Shown: piece by piece, positions 1 through 7,149 of the stretch
Layout: every line of letters begins with the position of its first letter
How positions within the stretch are numbered: the stretch's first letter is position 1
NCBI GenBank assembly: GCA_030592205.1
Contig: JAUVKA010000150.1
Location: 1-8,640 of the forward strand
Length of the DNA: 8,640 bases
DNA from: Bacteroidota bacterium
GTDB taxonomy: Bacteria > Bacteroidota > Bacteroidia > Bacteroidales > UBA12481
Reading direction: 5' to 3'
Translations under genes and position numbers: made by a program
Notes under the pieces: model-generated
The model's input: the letters and a program-made list of their open reading frames with translations, nothing else
The model's database searches: none
Told to the model about the DNA's origin: nothing

Positions 1-308
1 GTACCGTTGTAATCTAAACGCTTACCATAAAGTTCAAGAGTGTCGCTTTTTATAATATGAACACGGCTGAAGCCTTTAAATTGATTGGTTTCCTGGTCAA
101 GGTAAGCGCTGTCGCAGGTGAGAAAAATATCTTCATGCCACATCCTGACATTTCCTATAAGTCGAAATACATTTTTCCCAAGTTTTTGATCGAAATCGGT
201 GAAGTCAGTCTCAAAGTTAACGATCCTGGCTTCCTGCGCATGGGATAACAGGGGAAATACCAGGGTTATAATCAGAATGATCGATTTGACATTAAACCAG
301 TAATTCAT
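1..308 (-). CDS. OstA-like (LptA/OstA family) protein, 5' part only
   Basis: The visible 102 codons start at ATG 308 and continue off the left edge, so the C-terminal part is missing. The N-terminus is a signal peptide: Lys8, a hydrophobic stretch at about residues 9-21, and a likely cleavage after SHA at residue 24 before QEA. The mature part reads as beta-strand repeats with the typical OstA-like phrases GNVRMWHED, CDSAYLD, FKGFSRVHI and LYGKRLDYNG. This family shares the LptA/LptD N-terminal jellyroll fold that carries lipopolysaccharide across the periplasm. An lps-export role is inferred from family and signal peptide. The start overlaps the last 17 bp of the upstream moxR gene in another frame, which suggests translational coupling. 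In the same frame a stop lies about ten codons upstream, so ATG 308 is the best start. Whether the full protein is the soluble LptA-like kind or the larger Bacteroidota OstA-like kind cannot be seen. Confidence 0.85.
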   Translation of the reverse strand, partial: MNYWFNVKSIILIITLVFPLLSHAQEARIVNFETDFTDFDQKLGKNVFRLIGNVRMWHEDIFLTCDSAYLDQETNQFKGFSRVHIIKSDTLELYGKRLDYNG

Positions 309-1257
309 GGATGATATCTTCAACTGAAACCCCTTCAGCTTCAGCTTTATAATTCTTTACAAGACGGTGTCTCAATATAGCAGGTGCAATTGCCTGAACA
401 TCTTCTATGTCAGGAGAATATTTGCCATTAAGGACAGCGAAGGTTTTGGCTCCGAGTATAAGGTATTGCGATGCCCTTGGTCCAGCACCCCACACGATAT
501 ATTTGTCGGAAACTGAAGCTGAATTTTCCAGCCCAGGGCGCGATTTTGTAGATAAATTAACCGCATATTCCAATACATTCTGGTTGACAGGAACCTGGCG
601 GATAAGCTTTTGATAAAATATAATATCCTCTTTGGTGATTACAGGATCCAGATTTGTCTTATGATCAACTGTAGTACGTCTGACTATATCGATTTCCTCA
701 GTTACAGATGGATAATCCACTCGGATATTGAACATGAATCTATCTAATTGTGCTTCGGGGAGGGGATAGGTTCCTTCCAGTTCAATAGGGTTTTGAGTAG
801 CTAGTACAAAGAATGGATCATCAAGCTTATAGCGCACACCGGCAACGGTTACAATTCTTTCCTGCATAGCTTCAAGCAGAGCAGCTTGAGTTTTAGGAGG
901 CGTACGATTAATTTCGTCAGCCAGAACTATATTGGCAAACAGAGGTCCCTTTATAAATTTAAAATCCTTGTTAGAATCAAATATTTCAGTACCAATAATG
1001 TCAGAAGGCATTAGATCCGGAGTAAACTGAATCCTTTTGTATTCTAGTCCTAGTATTTGGGCAATAGTATTGACAAGTAGTGTTTTAGCTAATCCAGGCA
1101 CCCCTACCAATAAACCATGACCGCCGGATAAGATAGCGATAATTACTTCTTTTATAACCTCATCCTGCCCTACAATCACTTTTTGGATTTCAGTGAAGAA
1201 TTTGTCATATGTAAGCCGCAAGGCATCTACCGCTTCTTTGTTATCTTTATAATTCAT
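292..1257 (-). CDS. MoxR-type AAA+ ATPase
   Basis: This 321-residue protein is a complete cytoplasmic MoxR-family AAA+ ATPase. Visible motifs are Walker A GVPGLAKT at 52-59, Walker B IVLADEINR at 110-118 with Asp114-Glu115, sensor 1 ATQNP at 153-157 followed by LEGTYPLPEAQLDRF, an arginine-finger candidate at Arg173, and sensor 2 GPRAS at 259-263. The length is normal for the family. MoxR proteins act as ATP-driven chaperones that mature or activate partner complexes, commonly together with DUF58 and von Willebrand A proteins. None of those partners is in the window; here the gene follows surA after a 74-bp gap holding a tandem repeat and runs directly into the ostA-like gene. An envelope-assembly role is therefore an inference from position only. 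The start is ATG 1257; no Shine-Dalgarno sequence is seen. I leave the symbol empty because moxR is a family label, not an assigned orthologue. Confidence 0.95.
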   Translation of the reverse strand: MNYKDNKEAVDALRLTYDKFFTEIQKVIVGQDEVIKEVIIAILSGGHGLLVGVPGLAKTLLVNTIAQILGLEYKRIQFTPDLMPSDIIGTEIFDSNKDFKFIKGPLFANIVLADEINRTPPKTQAALLEAMQERIVTVAGVRYKLDDPFFVLATQNPIELEGTYPLPEAQLDRFMFNIRVDYPSVTEEIDIVRRTTVDHKTNLDPVITKEDIIFYQKLIRQVPVNQNVLEYAVNLSTKSRPGLENSASVSDKYIVWGAGPRASQYLILGAKTFAVLNGKYSPDIEDVQAIAPAILRHRLVKNYKAEAEGVSVEDIIHELLV

Positions 1258-1274
1258 TGTTACTTAAATAGATT

Positions 1275-1316
1275 TAGGATGTAGGATATAGGATGTAGGA
1301 CATAGGATGTAGGATA
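1275..1316. repeat. Heptanucleotide tandem repeat, six copies
   Basis: Six contiguous 7-bp units fill this 42-bp stretch. On the plus strand they alternate TAGGATG and TAGGATA, so the higher-order period is 14 bp; the fourth unit is TAGGACA, one base off. The block lies wholly in the gap between surA and moxR. It makes no reading frame of its own and has no inverted symmetry, so it is not a terminator or a CRISPR. Copy-number change would alter the intergenic spacing in 7-bp steps. Confidence 0.93.
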
Positions 1317-1334
1317 ATTTATAATTGATAATTA
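1314..1334. repeat. Second heptamer block, three copies, overlapping the surA stop codon
   Basis: Three 7-bp units ATAATTT, ATAATTG and ATAATTA follow directly on the TAGGATR array, sharing its last three bases. The last unit contains the reverse complement of the surA stop codon at 1332-1334. With so few AT-rich copies chance is possible, but the identical period beside the first block argues for a related origin. Confidence 0.6.
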
Positions 1335-2720
1335 CTTCACCCATCCCGGCAATCTAAACTCACAACCCTGGTAGTCTTTATTAATATGGATGAATGTACT
1401 TTTTTGTTTATCAGTCAGCCAATCATTCAGGGCTTCTGACTGCTTGCGTTGAAGGGCCATTTGCTGCATGAACTGATAATCTGTTTTTATGTCAGCCTGA
1501 TGTGCATTAAGCTTGGATTCGATATAAATAATTTTATACACAGTGCTCATATTATCATCCTTGGATTCAAAAGGATCAGATATTTCTCCTATCTTAAGTT
1601 TATTGATAACAGCTATCATCTCTGGAGGCAGTTCTCTGGGTTCAAATTTTGTACTGCCATTATTCATGTTGATCATCAAACCACCGTTGGCAAATGTTTG
1701 TTCATCAGTGGAATACCTGAGTGCTGCTTTCTCAAATTCAGATTCTCCTGTACGAATTGCCCTGGCAATGGAATCAAGTTTATCCCTTGTCTCCTGTTTA
1801 GCTTCCGCAGAAACCTTAGGTCTTAAAAGGATATGTCGGGTATTGATTGTTTGACCCTTGCGGTCAATCACCTGTATTAAATGATAACCATATTCGGTTT
1901 TGACCACTCTTGATGTTTCATCTCCCCTCAGGCGAAAAGCAACAGCTGTGAATTCTGGAACAAGGTCGGCCCGTCTGATGTACCCCAATTCTCCGCCCTG
2001 CGACCGTGACCCGGGATCATCGCTGTTGAGAATAGCCAGGGTTGCCATAGATTTACCTGCAAGGATTTGCTCCCTGTAGCCATTCAGTTGATCGATTACT
2101 CGTTGCCTTTCCTCAGCTGAAATATCTGGTTTAAGGACTATCTGTCGGATTTCCAATTGTTCCGGAATACGCGGCATCTCATCTTTGGGTATTTTTTTAT
2201 AGAACTTTTGAACTTCTGCTGGAGTGACCTTGACATCGATAGTTAGGTTCCTCTTCATCTCCTCGGTCAGGAGCTGTTCTTTAGTATTGCTAAAAAGGTC
2301 CTGTTTTATTTCCGGCATTGACTTATGAAAAGATTCCTCGATGGCTTCAATCGATCCTGCCATTTCAATGAAGTAATCCAATCGTTTATTAACCTCTATT
2401 TCAACCTCTTTGTCAGTTTTTGCAATACTGTCAAGTTCAGCTTGATCCAGTAATAATTTACTCGCCATAATGTCTTCGAGAATTGAACATTTCTCATCTC
2501 CGGAAAGTTGAACTCCAGTATACCGATTTTGGAGAAAAGTGTTTTCAACATCTGATTGCATTATAGGGTGTCCTCCCACCACAGCTAGAATACGGTCGAT
2601 AATAATTGTGTCGTTTTGTCCTACGCTTTGTGCTGCAGAGTTAGAAACGAATACGCTTAGGAAAATGAATCCAAGCAATATGCTGTATTTGATGTGGAAT
2701 TTCATTATTGATCTATGCAT
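1332..2720 (-). CDS. surA: SurA-type periplasmic peptidyl-prolyl isomerase/chaperone
   Basis: This 462-residue exported protein has the SurA layout. A signal peptide covers residues 1-30 with likely cleavage after NSAA before QSVGQ. A SurA N-terminal chaperone domain follows, opening with IDRILAVVGGHPIMQSDVE at 41-59. Two parvulin rotamase domains lie at about 189-286 and 292-400, and a short C-terminal helical tail ends in GWVK. In the first rotamase the GGELGY and GYHLI motifs are present but the first active-site histidine is replaced (IRQIVL). In the second, RHILL is kept but the GYH motif is lost (VYKIIYI). SurA escorts outer-membrane proteins through the periplasm. The gene begins 10 bp after the lipoprotein stop. 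ATG at 2705 (MKFHIKYS) gives a more standard signal peptide and is a serious alternative to ATG 2720; neither has a Shine-Dalgarno sequence. The assignment as functional SurA is by domain layout and neighbourhood. Confidence 0.9.
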   Translation of the reverse strand: MHRSIMKFHIKYSILLGFIFLSVFVSNSAAQSVGQNDTIIIDRILAVVGGHPIMQSDVENTFLQNRYTGVQLSGDEKCSILEDIMASKLLLDQAELDSIAKTDKEVEIEVNKRLDYFIEMAGSIEAIEESFHKSMPEIKQDLFSNTKEQLLTEEMKRNLTIDVKVTPAEVQKFYKKIPKDEMPRIPEQLEIRQIVLKPDISAEERQRVIDQLNGYREQILAGKSMATLAILNSDDPGSRSQGGELGYIRRADLVPEFTAVAFRLRGDETSRVVKTEYGYHLIQVIDRKGQTINTRHILLRPKVSAEAKQETRDKLDSIARAIRTGESEFEKAALRYSTDEQTFANGGLMINMNNGSTKFEPRELPPEMIAVINKLKIGEISDPFESKDDNMSTVYKIIYIESKLNAHQADIKTDYQFMQQMALQRKQSEALNDWLTDKQKSTFIHINKDYQGCEFRLPGWVK

Positions 2721-2730
2721 GCCTAGCTAA

Positions 2731-3609
2731 TTAATAAATTTCAATTTGATTTTGTCTGAAAGCATCCTGGATAAGGTCTTGCTCAACTTGTCTAATATAA
2801 TCGATTTTGCGTTTTGAAAGCACCAAACCTCTTATTTGGTCCCTTATATACTCAATAGGTGTTGTTTCGTTGGATATCAGATAATCCCGAATTAAAAGGA
2901 AATGGATAAAATTGTCATCCTCACTTTCCCAGGATTGATTCCTTTGAAGATATTCATCGAGGTTTTCAGGATTCCCAGGTATTTTCTCCATGATTAATTG
3001 AAAAGAAACCCATTTATCGTCAAAAAAATCAAATCGGTCGGCTTGCTGTTGGCCAATACTCACTAATTTTTCAAAATCCTGATCCCTGTTTGAAGGGATT
3101 AAGCTCCTGACTTCAGGAATGTTAGCATTGCTTTTATCCATTCTGATATACAATGCCTTGACAATTGGGTGTTCAAGACTGAAAGCAAGCAGGTTCTTAT
3201 TATAGTAGGCTTCTAATTGACTGTTACTTACAACAGTGTCTACTTTTTCCCTAACCAATTGTTTTTCATATTCATAAATCAACAGGGAGGATCTATAATC
3301 CTCGATCATTGTTTCAAAGTTTTTTTGCATGTCCGGTACATTAAACTCAGCATACCTGACCAGCAACTGTCTTTTAGCCCATTGATCTATGAAAGATTTG
3401 GCCATCCGGGCACTGTCGCCAGGATTCGAAATACCATCAAATATCCCAGACATATCACTCGCATAAAGGTATTTATCATATACCCTTGCTATAGGATCCT
3501 CGCCGTTCCTTGCAGTTATCCGTGAGCAGCTGGATAATGACATAATTAGAATTGCAAGCAGCGCAAGCCAAAATGTTTTATAGTTTGATATTTTGAAGGA
3601 CATTTTCAT
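2731..3609 (-). CDS. Lipoprotein related to SurA/parvulin chaperones, no recognisable catalytic domain
   Basis: This is a 292-residue lipoprotein counted from ATG 3609. A TTG at 3612 and a second ATG at 3603 are the other options; the double ATG makes the exact start uncertain. The lipobox is L-S-S-C with the acylated cysteine at about residue 28, after a hydrophobic stretch. The mature part begins with PIARVYDKYLYASDM, the same kind of opening as the SurA N-terminal domain, and continues with mostly helical sequence containing YRSSLLIYEYEKQLV and AYYNKNLLAF, then a C-terminal helix. The segment where a rotamase domain would sit (VKALYIRMDK onward) has no HIL, GGxLG or GYH motif, so isomerase activity is unlikely. 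It overlaps the end of the upstream parvulin gene by 32 bp and precedes surA by 10 bp, so the three are probably made together. I infer a membrane-anchored chaperone or a partner of the two parvulins. No particular surface-export signal after the cysteine is evident. Confidence 0.8.
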   Translation of the reverse strand: MKMSFKISNYKTFWLALLAILIMSLSSCSRITARNGEDPIARVYDKYLYASDMSGIFDGISNPGDSARMAKSFIDQWAKRQLLVRYAEFNVPDMQKNFETMIEDYRSSLLIYEYEKQLVREKVDTVVSNSQLEAYYNKNLLAFSLEHPIVKALYIRMDKSNANIPEVRSLIPSNRDQDFEKLVSIGQQQADRFDFFDDKWVSFQLIMEKIPGNPENLDEYLQRNQSWESEDDNFIHFLLIRDYLISNETTPIEYIRDQIRGLVLSKRKIDYIRQVEQDLIQDAFRQNQIEIY

Positions 3610-5590
3610 CAATTACAACTGAATGTTTTTGTCTTAATTCTTTGATCCACTCCTTATCCAGAAAATCCTGATAATCCGCTGTTATCTGACCTCTTGCTTC
3701 TCTAATTGTTTTTGGCATTGATTCCAAAATGCTTCTGGTCCAAACGAAAATTCTGGAATTATCATCTTTCATTAAATCAGAAACCCCTTTTTTCCATTTG
3801 ACATTATCCGAAATAGGATTTTCATTTTTCGAAAAAGGTCCGGAACTTAATTCAAATGAACCTGAATATTTTTCTGCAACTTCTCCCAGGACTTCTTCCA
3901 AAGGCTTAGCGGAGGTATCGGTTTTGCTGTATTTTTTTACCGCTTTATGCATTTCCTCAGCCATTATATCTAAGTCGGATTCGGCCTTGCAGTATATAAT
4001 TGTACCATTAAGCCGTTCACCCCACATATAGTTTGCTTTATTTGATTTATAGAAATCCTGCAGACCAACTGTATCCTTTGATGCCTTGGTCCAGACTCTT
4101 TTATCCATAACTTCAAACAGGAGGTTGCCATCTCTGAATTCTAAGAATAGATTGCGGAATTCAGGATATTTTTTCTCTAGTTGAGTCTCTTCGTATGTTA
4201 AGATTGTAGTTTCAATAAACTCTGAGAATTGCTTGTCAAGATATTCGGCAATAGGTACTTCCCTGGTTTCACGCATGTTCAACGCTAAATATTTAGCAAA
4301 ATCTGATTGTGGAAAATTCTTGCCATCCAGGGAAAACAGGATATCATTTTTTTGCAAGGCAGGATTTGGATCCCACCTGGCCCCAAAAATTGAAGGGTCA
4401 ACCAGACGGTAAAACTCTTCGTAATTATTTTGATTTACTTTGAAGTTATACTCTTCTTTTAAGCGCTCAGTAATAACGGATTTGCTTTTTGCAGAGCGGT
4501 CAGCATCCCGAGCGATTTTCCGTTCAAATATCGTTGTCATTTTTTCCCTGACCGGAATTTTGTGCTCAAGGAGTTTAAAAATATACCAGCCCATTTGGGT
4601 TAGTACGGGTTCAGAGTAATCTCCGATATTCTTGATGCTGAAAGCAGCCTCTTGAAAATCCTGAGGTTTGTTTCCGACTCCAAACCAAGGTAGCTGGCCG
4701 CCCCTTGAACCCGAATTCTTGTCGTCGGAATATTTCATGGCAAGGTCTTCGAATTTTTCACCAGACACAAGCTTTTTATAAATTTCGTCAATTTCAGATT
4801 TTATAATTGCATGTTCTTCTTCACTCATCCCATACATACTTGATTTGAGGATAACGGCTATTTTTATTTGTCCACGTGTAGGGATTCTTTCGGCAACTGT
4901 TATGATATGATAGCCAAACTCAGTCCTAAAAGGTTCTGAAATCCCTCCGACAGGAGTATTAAATACAGCATTTTCAAAAAGATATATAAAGTCGAACACT
5001 GCATGAAATCCTAAATCACCTCCATTGGTTTTTGCAGATGGGTCATCGCTGATTTCCATAGCAAGCTGGGCAAAATCTTCTCCGGCATCAAGACGTTCTT
5101 TGATTTTGGCAGCTCTCTGATAGGCTCTCAATGTGTCACCAGGAGGAGCATCCCGTACAACTCCAACCAGGATATGACTAGCCCTGAATTCTTCCTGGCT
5201 TCTTTTCCAGGCCTCATCAAGTAGATCCTCGGTTACCTTTTGATCTTGTAAATAGGGCTTGGCCAGTTGCCGACGGTATTGTGCAATATCCCGGATAAAA
5301 ACTTTGGTTGTGTCGATACCTTCTTCTTCAGCTGCTTTTACCTTCAGCTTAAAATTAATAAATATGTCCAGGGATTCCTGTAAGTTAGGTTTATCATCCT
5401 GTTGTTGCAGGTTTTTTGTTGTGATCCTGACAAATTCAGAAGTATATACCGGTTTGTTGTCTATGGTGAATAAAACTGGATCCTGCTCCTGTGAGAATGA
5501 ATTATTCACGGATAATAAAATGGCAAGTGATAGCCACAATGCTTTAAATTTCATAAGATTCATAAATTTTTTCTTGGGTTGAATATGCAT
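3578..5590 (-). CDS. Periplasmic parvulin-type peptidyl-prolyl isomerase with two rotamase domains
   Basis: This 670-residue exported protein carries a helical N-terminal region (about 36-130), a first rotamase domain at about 134-235, a second at about 240-342, and a long C-terminal region of about 330 residues with no motif I can name. The first rotamase is canonical: SHILVG at 138-143, ISDDPSAKTNGGDLGF at 180-195 and EFGYHIITV at 224-232. The second keeps YSDDKNSGSRGGQL but has lost both histidines (IKIAVIL, MGWYIF). The signal peptide is clearest from Met13 (ATG 5554), giving MKFKALWLSL with cleavage near SFS before QEQ; ATG 5563 and ATG 5590 are further upstream in frame, and 5590 is given as the outer limit. 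The gene follows guaB by 43 bp without a visible terminator. PPIases of this type catalyse proline isomerisation and assist folding of exported proteins. The C-terminal part may bind clients or partners, which is inference. Confidence 0.9.
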   Translation of the reverse strand: MHIQPKKKFMNLMKFKALWLSLAILLSVNNSFSQEQDPVLFTIDNKPVYTSEFVRITTKNLQQQDDKPNLQESLDIFINFKLKVKAAEEEGIDTTKVFIRDIAQYRRQLAKPYLQDQKVTEDLLDEAWKRSQEEFRASHILVGVVRDAPPGDTLRAYQRAAKIKERLDAGEDFAQLAMEISDDPSAKTNGGDLGFHAVFDFIYLFENAVFNTPVGGISEPFRTEFGYHIITVAERIPTRGQIKIAVILKSSMYGMSEEEHAIIKSEIDEIYKKLVSGEKFEDLAMKYSDDKNSGSRGGQLPWFGVGNKPQDFQEAAFSIKNIGDYSEPVLTQMGWYIFKLLEHKIPVREKMTTIFERKIARDADRSAKSKSVITERLKEEYNFKVNQNNYEEFYRLVDPSIFGARWDPNPALQKNDILFSLDGKNFPQSDFAKYLALNMRETREVPIAEYLDKQFSEFIETTILTYEETQLEKKYPEFRNLFLEFRDGNLLFEVMDKRVWTKASKDTVGLQDFYKSNKANYMWGERLNGTIIYCKAESDLDIMAEEMHKAVKKYSKTDTSAKPLEEVLGEVAEKYSGSFELSSGPFSKNENPISDNVKWKKGVSDLMKDDNSRIFVWTRSILESMPKTIREARGQITADYQDFLDKEWIKELRQKHSVVIDENVLQNIKL

Positions 5591-5633
5591 AACAATTTAA
5601 AACGTATGAATTCGTGGTTTGTTATGTCCTGAT

Positions 5634-7103
5634 TTAACGACTATAATTTGGTGCTTCACGTGTAATGGTCACATCATGGGGATGGCTTTCAGAAACCCCT
5701 GATGCTGTAATCCTGGTAAATCTTGCCAGATGTAATTTTTCAATGTTCCTGGCACCGCAATATCCCATGCCTGCACGAAGGCCGCCAATCATTTGGTAAA
5801 TTACCTCCGTCAGATGACCTTTAAAGGGTACTCGTGCAGCGATTCCTTCAGGGACCAATTTGCTGATGTCATCTTCCACATCTTGGAAATAACGATCCTT
5901 AGATCCTTTTTGCATAGCTTCAATAGAACCCATGCCACGATAGGATTTGAACTTTCTGCCCTGGTAAATAATTGTTTCTCCTGGTGATTCTTCTGTTCCT
6001 GCAAACATGGATCCTGCCATTACTGAATCAGCACCTGCTGCCAATGCCTTAACAATGTCACCGGAGTATGTTAGCCCTCCATCAGCAATAACTGGAATTC
6101 CTCTGCCTTTCAGGGCTTTAGCTACAGCGTAAATGGCGGATAATTGCGGCATTCCTACTCCGGCAATTATCCTGGTTGTACAGATAGATCCTGGTCCAAT
6201 TCCAACCTTTACCGCTGATGCTCCAGCATCTGCCAGGGCGATAGCTCCTTCGGCTGTTCCAACATTCCCTACAATAATTTCCATATCAGGAAAAAGAACT
6301 TTGGCTTTTTTAAGAGTATCAATCACACCTTTGGAATGACCATGGGCTGTATCGATAGTAATAGCATCAACTCCAGCATCTACAAGTGCTTTGACACGAT
6401 CCATTGTGTTCGCTGTTATACCAACCGCAGCAGCTACTCGAAGCCTTCCTCGCTCATCTTTGCAAGCGTTTGGCCGATCTCGGGTAATAGTTATGTCTTT
6501 ATATGTTAGGAGGCCTACTAATTTATAATTTTTATCAACCACAGGCAATTTTTCAATCTTGTGTTTCTGAAGAATCTCAGCGGCTTTATCAAGATCGGTT
6601 GACTCCAGAGTGGTGATTAACTTATCCTTTGTCATAACCTGAGAGATCAAAGTATTTACGTTGTATTCTGAGCGAAGATCCCGGTTTGTTACTATCCCAA
6701 CAAGTATCTTATCTTGGTTAACAACAGGTATGCCCCCAATCTTATATTCGTTCATCAAATGCCTGGCCTCCTCTACCTTTTGCTCAGGCTGAATGGTTAT
6801 TGGATCCATAATCATTCCGTTTTCAGCTCTTTTCACAGATATAACCTGGCGAGCCTGTTCTTCGATACTCATGTTTTTATGGATTACTCCAATACCTCCT
6901 TCACGGGCTATGGCCATAGCCAGCGAGGATTCGGTTACTGTATCCATAGCTGCTGAAACAATAGGAGTATTCAGCTTGATTTTTTTTGTAAATTGCGTAG
7001 ATATGTCCACATCCCGGGGTATCACTTCGGAATAGGCGGGTATAAGCATAACATCATCAAATGTTAAGCCCTCATTATCAATTTTATCCTGAAGAAATGA
7101 CAT
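5634..7103 (-). CDS. guaB: Inosine-5'-monophosphate dehydrogenase
   Basis: The enzyme oxidises IMP to XMP with NAD+, the committed step of GMP synthesis in the cytoplasm. At 489 residues it has normal bacterial length and is complete. The TIM-barrel catalytic domain is split by two CBS domains at about residues 96-205 (IMDPITIQPEQ, then VMTKDKLITTLES), which usually bind adenine or guanine nucleotides and tune activity. Visible key sites are the N-terminal LTFDDVMLIP, the NAD-side DTAHGHS at 251-257, catalytic Cys308 in GPGSICTTR, IMP-phosphate-binding ADGG at 340-343, YRGMGS at 388-393, and the flap dyad Arg404-Tyr405 in SKDRYF. Nothing is missing. The start ATG 7103 gives the standard MSFLQDKIDNEGLTFDD N-terminus. 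It heads the leftward gene series and shares a 54-bp divergent region with recQ. No purine riboswitch or G-box-like leader is seen in so short an upstream region. Confidence 0.98.
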   Translation of the reverse strand: MSFLQDKIDNEGLTFDDVMLIPAYSEVIPRDVDISTQFTKKIKLNTPIVSAAMDTVTESSLAMAIAREGGIGVIHKNMSIEEQARQVISVKRAENGMIMDPITIQPEQKVEEARHLMNEYKIGGIPVVNQDKILVGIVTNRDLRSEYNVNTLISQVMTKDKLITTLESTDLDKAAEILQKHKIEKLPVVDKNYKLVGLLTYKDITITRDRPNACKDERGRLRVAAAVGITANTMDRVKALVDAGVDAITIDTAHGHSKGVIDTLKKAKVLFPDMEIIVGNVGTAEGAIALADAGASAVKVGIGPGSICTTRIIAGVGMPQLSAIYAVAKALKGRGIPVIADGGLTYSGDIVKALAAGADSVMAGSMFAGTEESPGETIIYQGRKFKSYRGMGSIEAMQKGSKDRYFQDVEDDISKLVPEGIAARVPFKGHLTEVIYQMIGGLRAGMGYCGARNIEKLHLARFTRITASGVSESHPHDVTITREAPNYSR

Positions 7104-7123
7104 ATTGTAATTTTTTGAAATGG

Positions 7124-7131
7124 TAAATTTG
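7124..7131 (+). promoter_or_regulatory. Candidate -7 promoter element for recQ
   Basis: TAAATTTG matches the Bacteroidota -7 consensus TAnnTTTG exactly. It lies 26 bp before the recQ TTG start, which would give a leader of roughly 20 nt. Upstream, a TTG at 7105-7107 is 16 bp away, a little closer than the usual spacing of a -33 element, so that half is weak. Confidence 0.45.
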
Positions 7132-7141
7132 CGCTAAATTA

Positions 7142-7149
7142 CAAATTTC
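7142..7149 (-). promoter_or_regulatory. Candidate -7 promoter element for the guaB operon
   Basis: Read on the minus strand this is GAAATTTG, one base off the Bacteroidota -7 consensus TAnnTTTG. It is the mirror copy of the recQ box and would give guaB a leader of about 33 nt. I see no good -33 element upstream of it, so the call is tentative. Confidence 0.3.

Noticed and set aside
57..248. Plus-strand open frame of 63 codons
   Set aside because: It lies antisense to the OstA-like coding region, which has a signal peptide and family motifs; the plus-strand product resembles nothing.
1275..1334. CRISPR-like array
   Set aside because: The units are 7 bp with no spacers, so this is a simple tandem repeat.
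1449..1854. Overlapping plus-strand open frames of 103-125 codons
   Set aside because: They are antisense to the second rotamase and C-terminal part of surA and have no independent start signals or recognisable motifs.
5599..5606. Minus-strand TACGTTTT as an internal promoter before the large parvulin
   Set aside because: It misses the final G of TAnnTTTG, has no -33 partner, and would start transcription almost at ATG 5590. It could only matter if the true start is 5563 or 5554, so it was not called.
5602..5615. Possible palindrome around GAATTC in the guaB-parvulin gap
   Set aside because: Only the central six bases are symmetric; such a site is expected by chance and forms no terminator.
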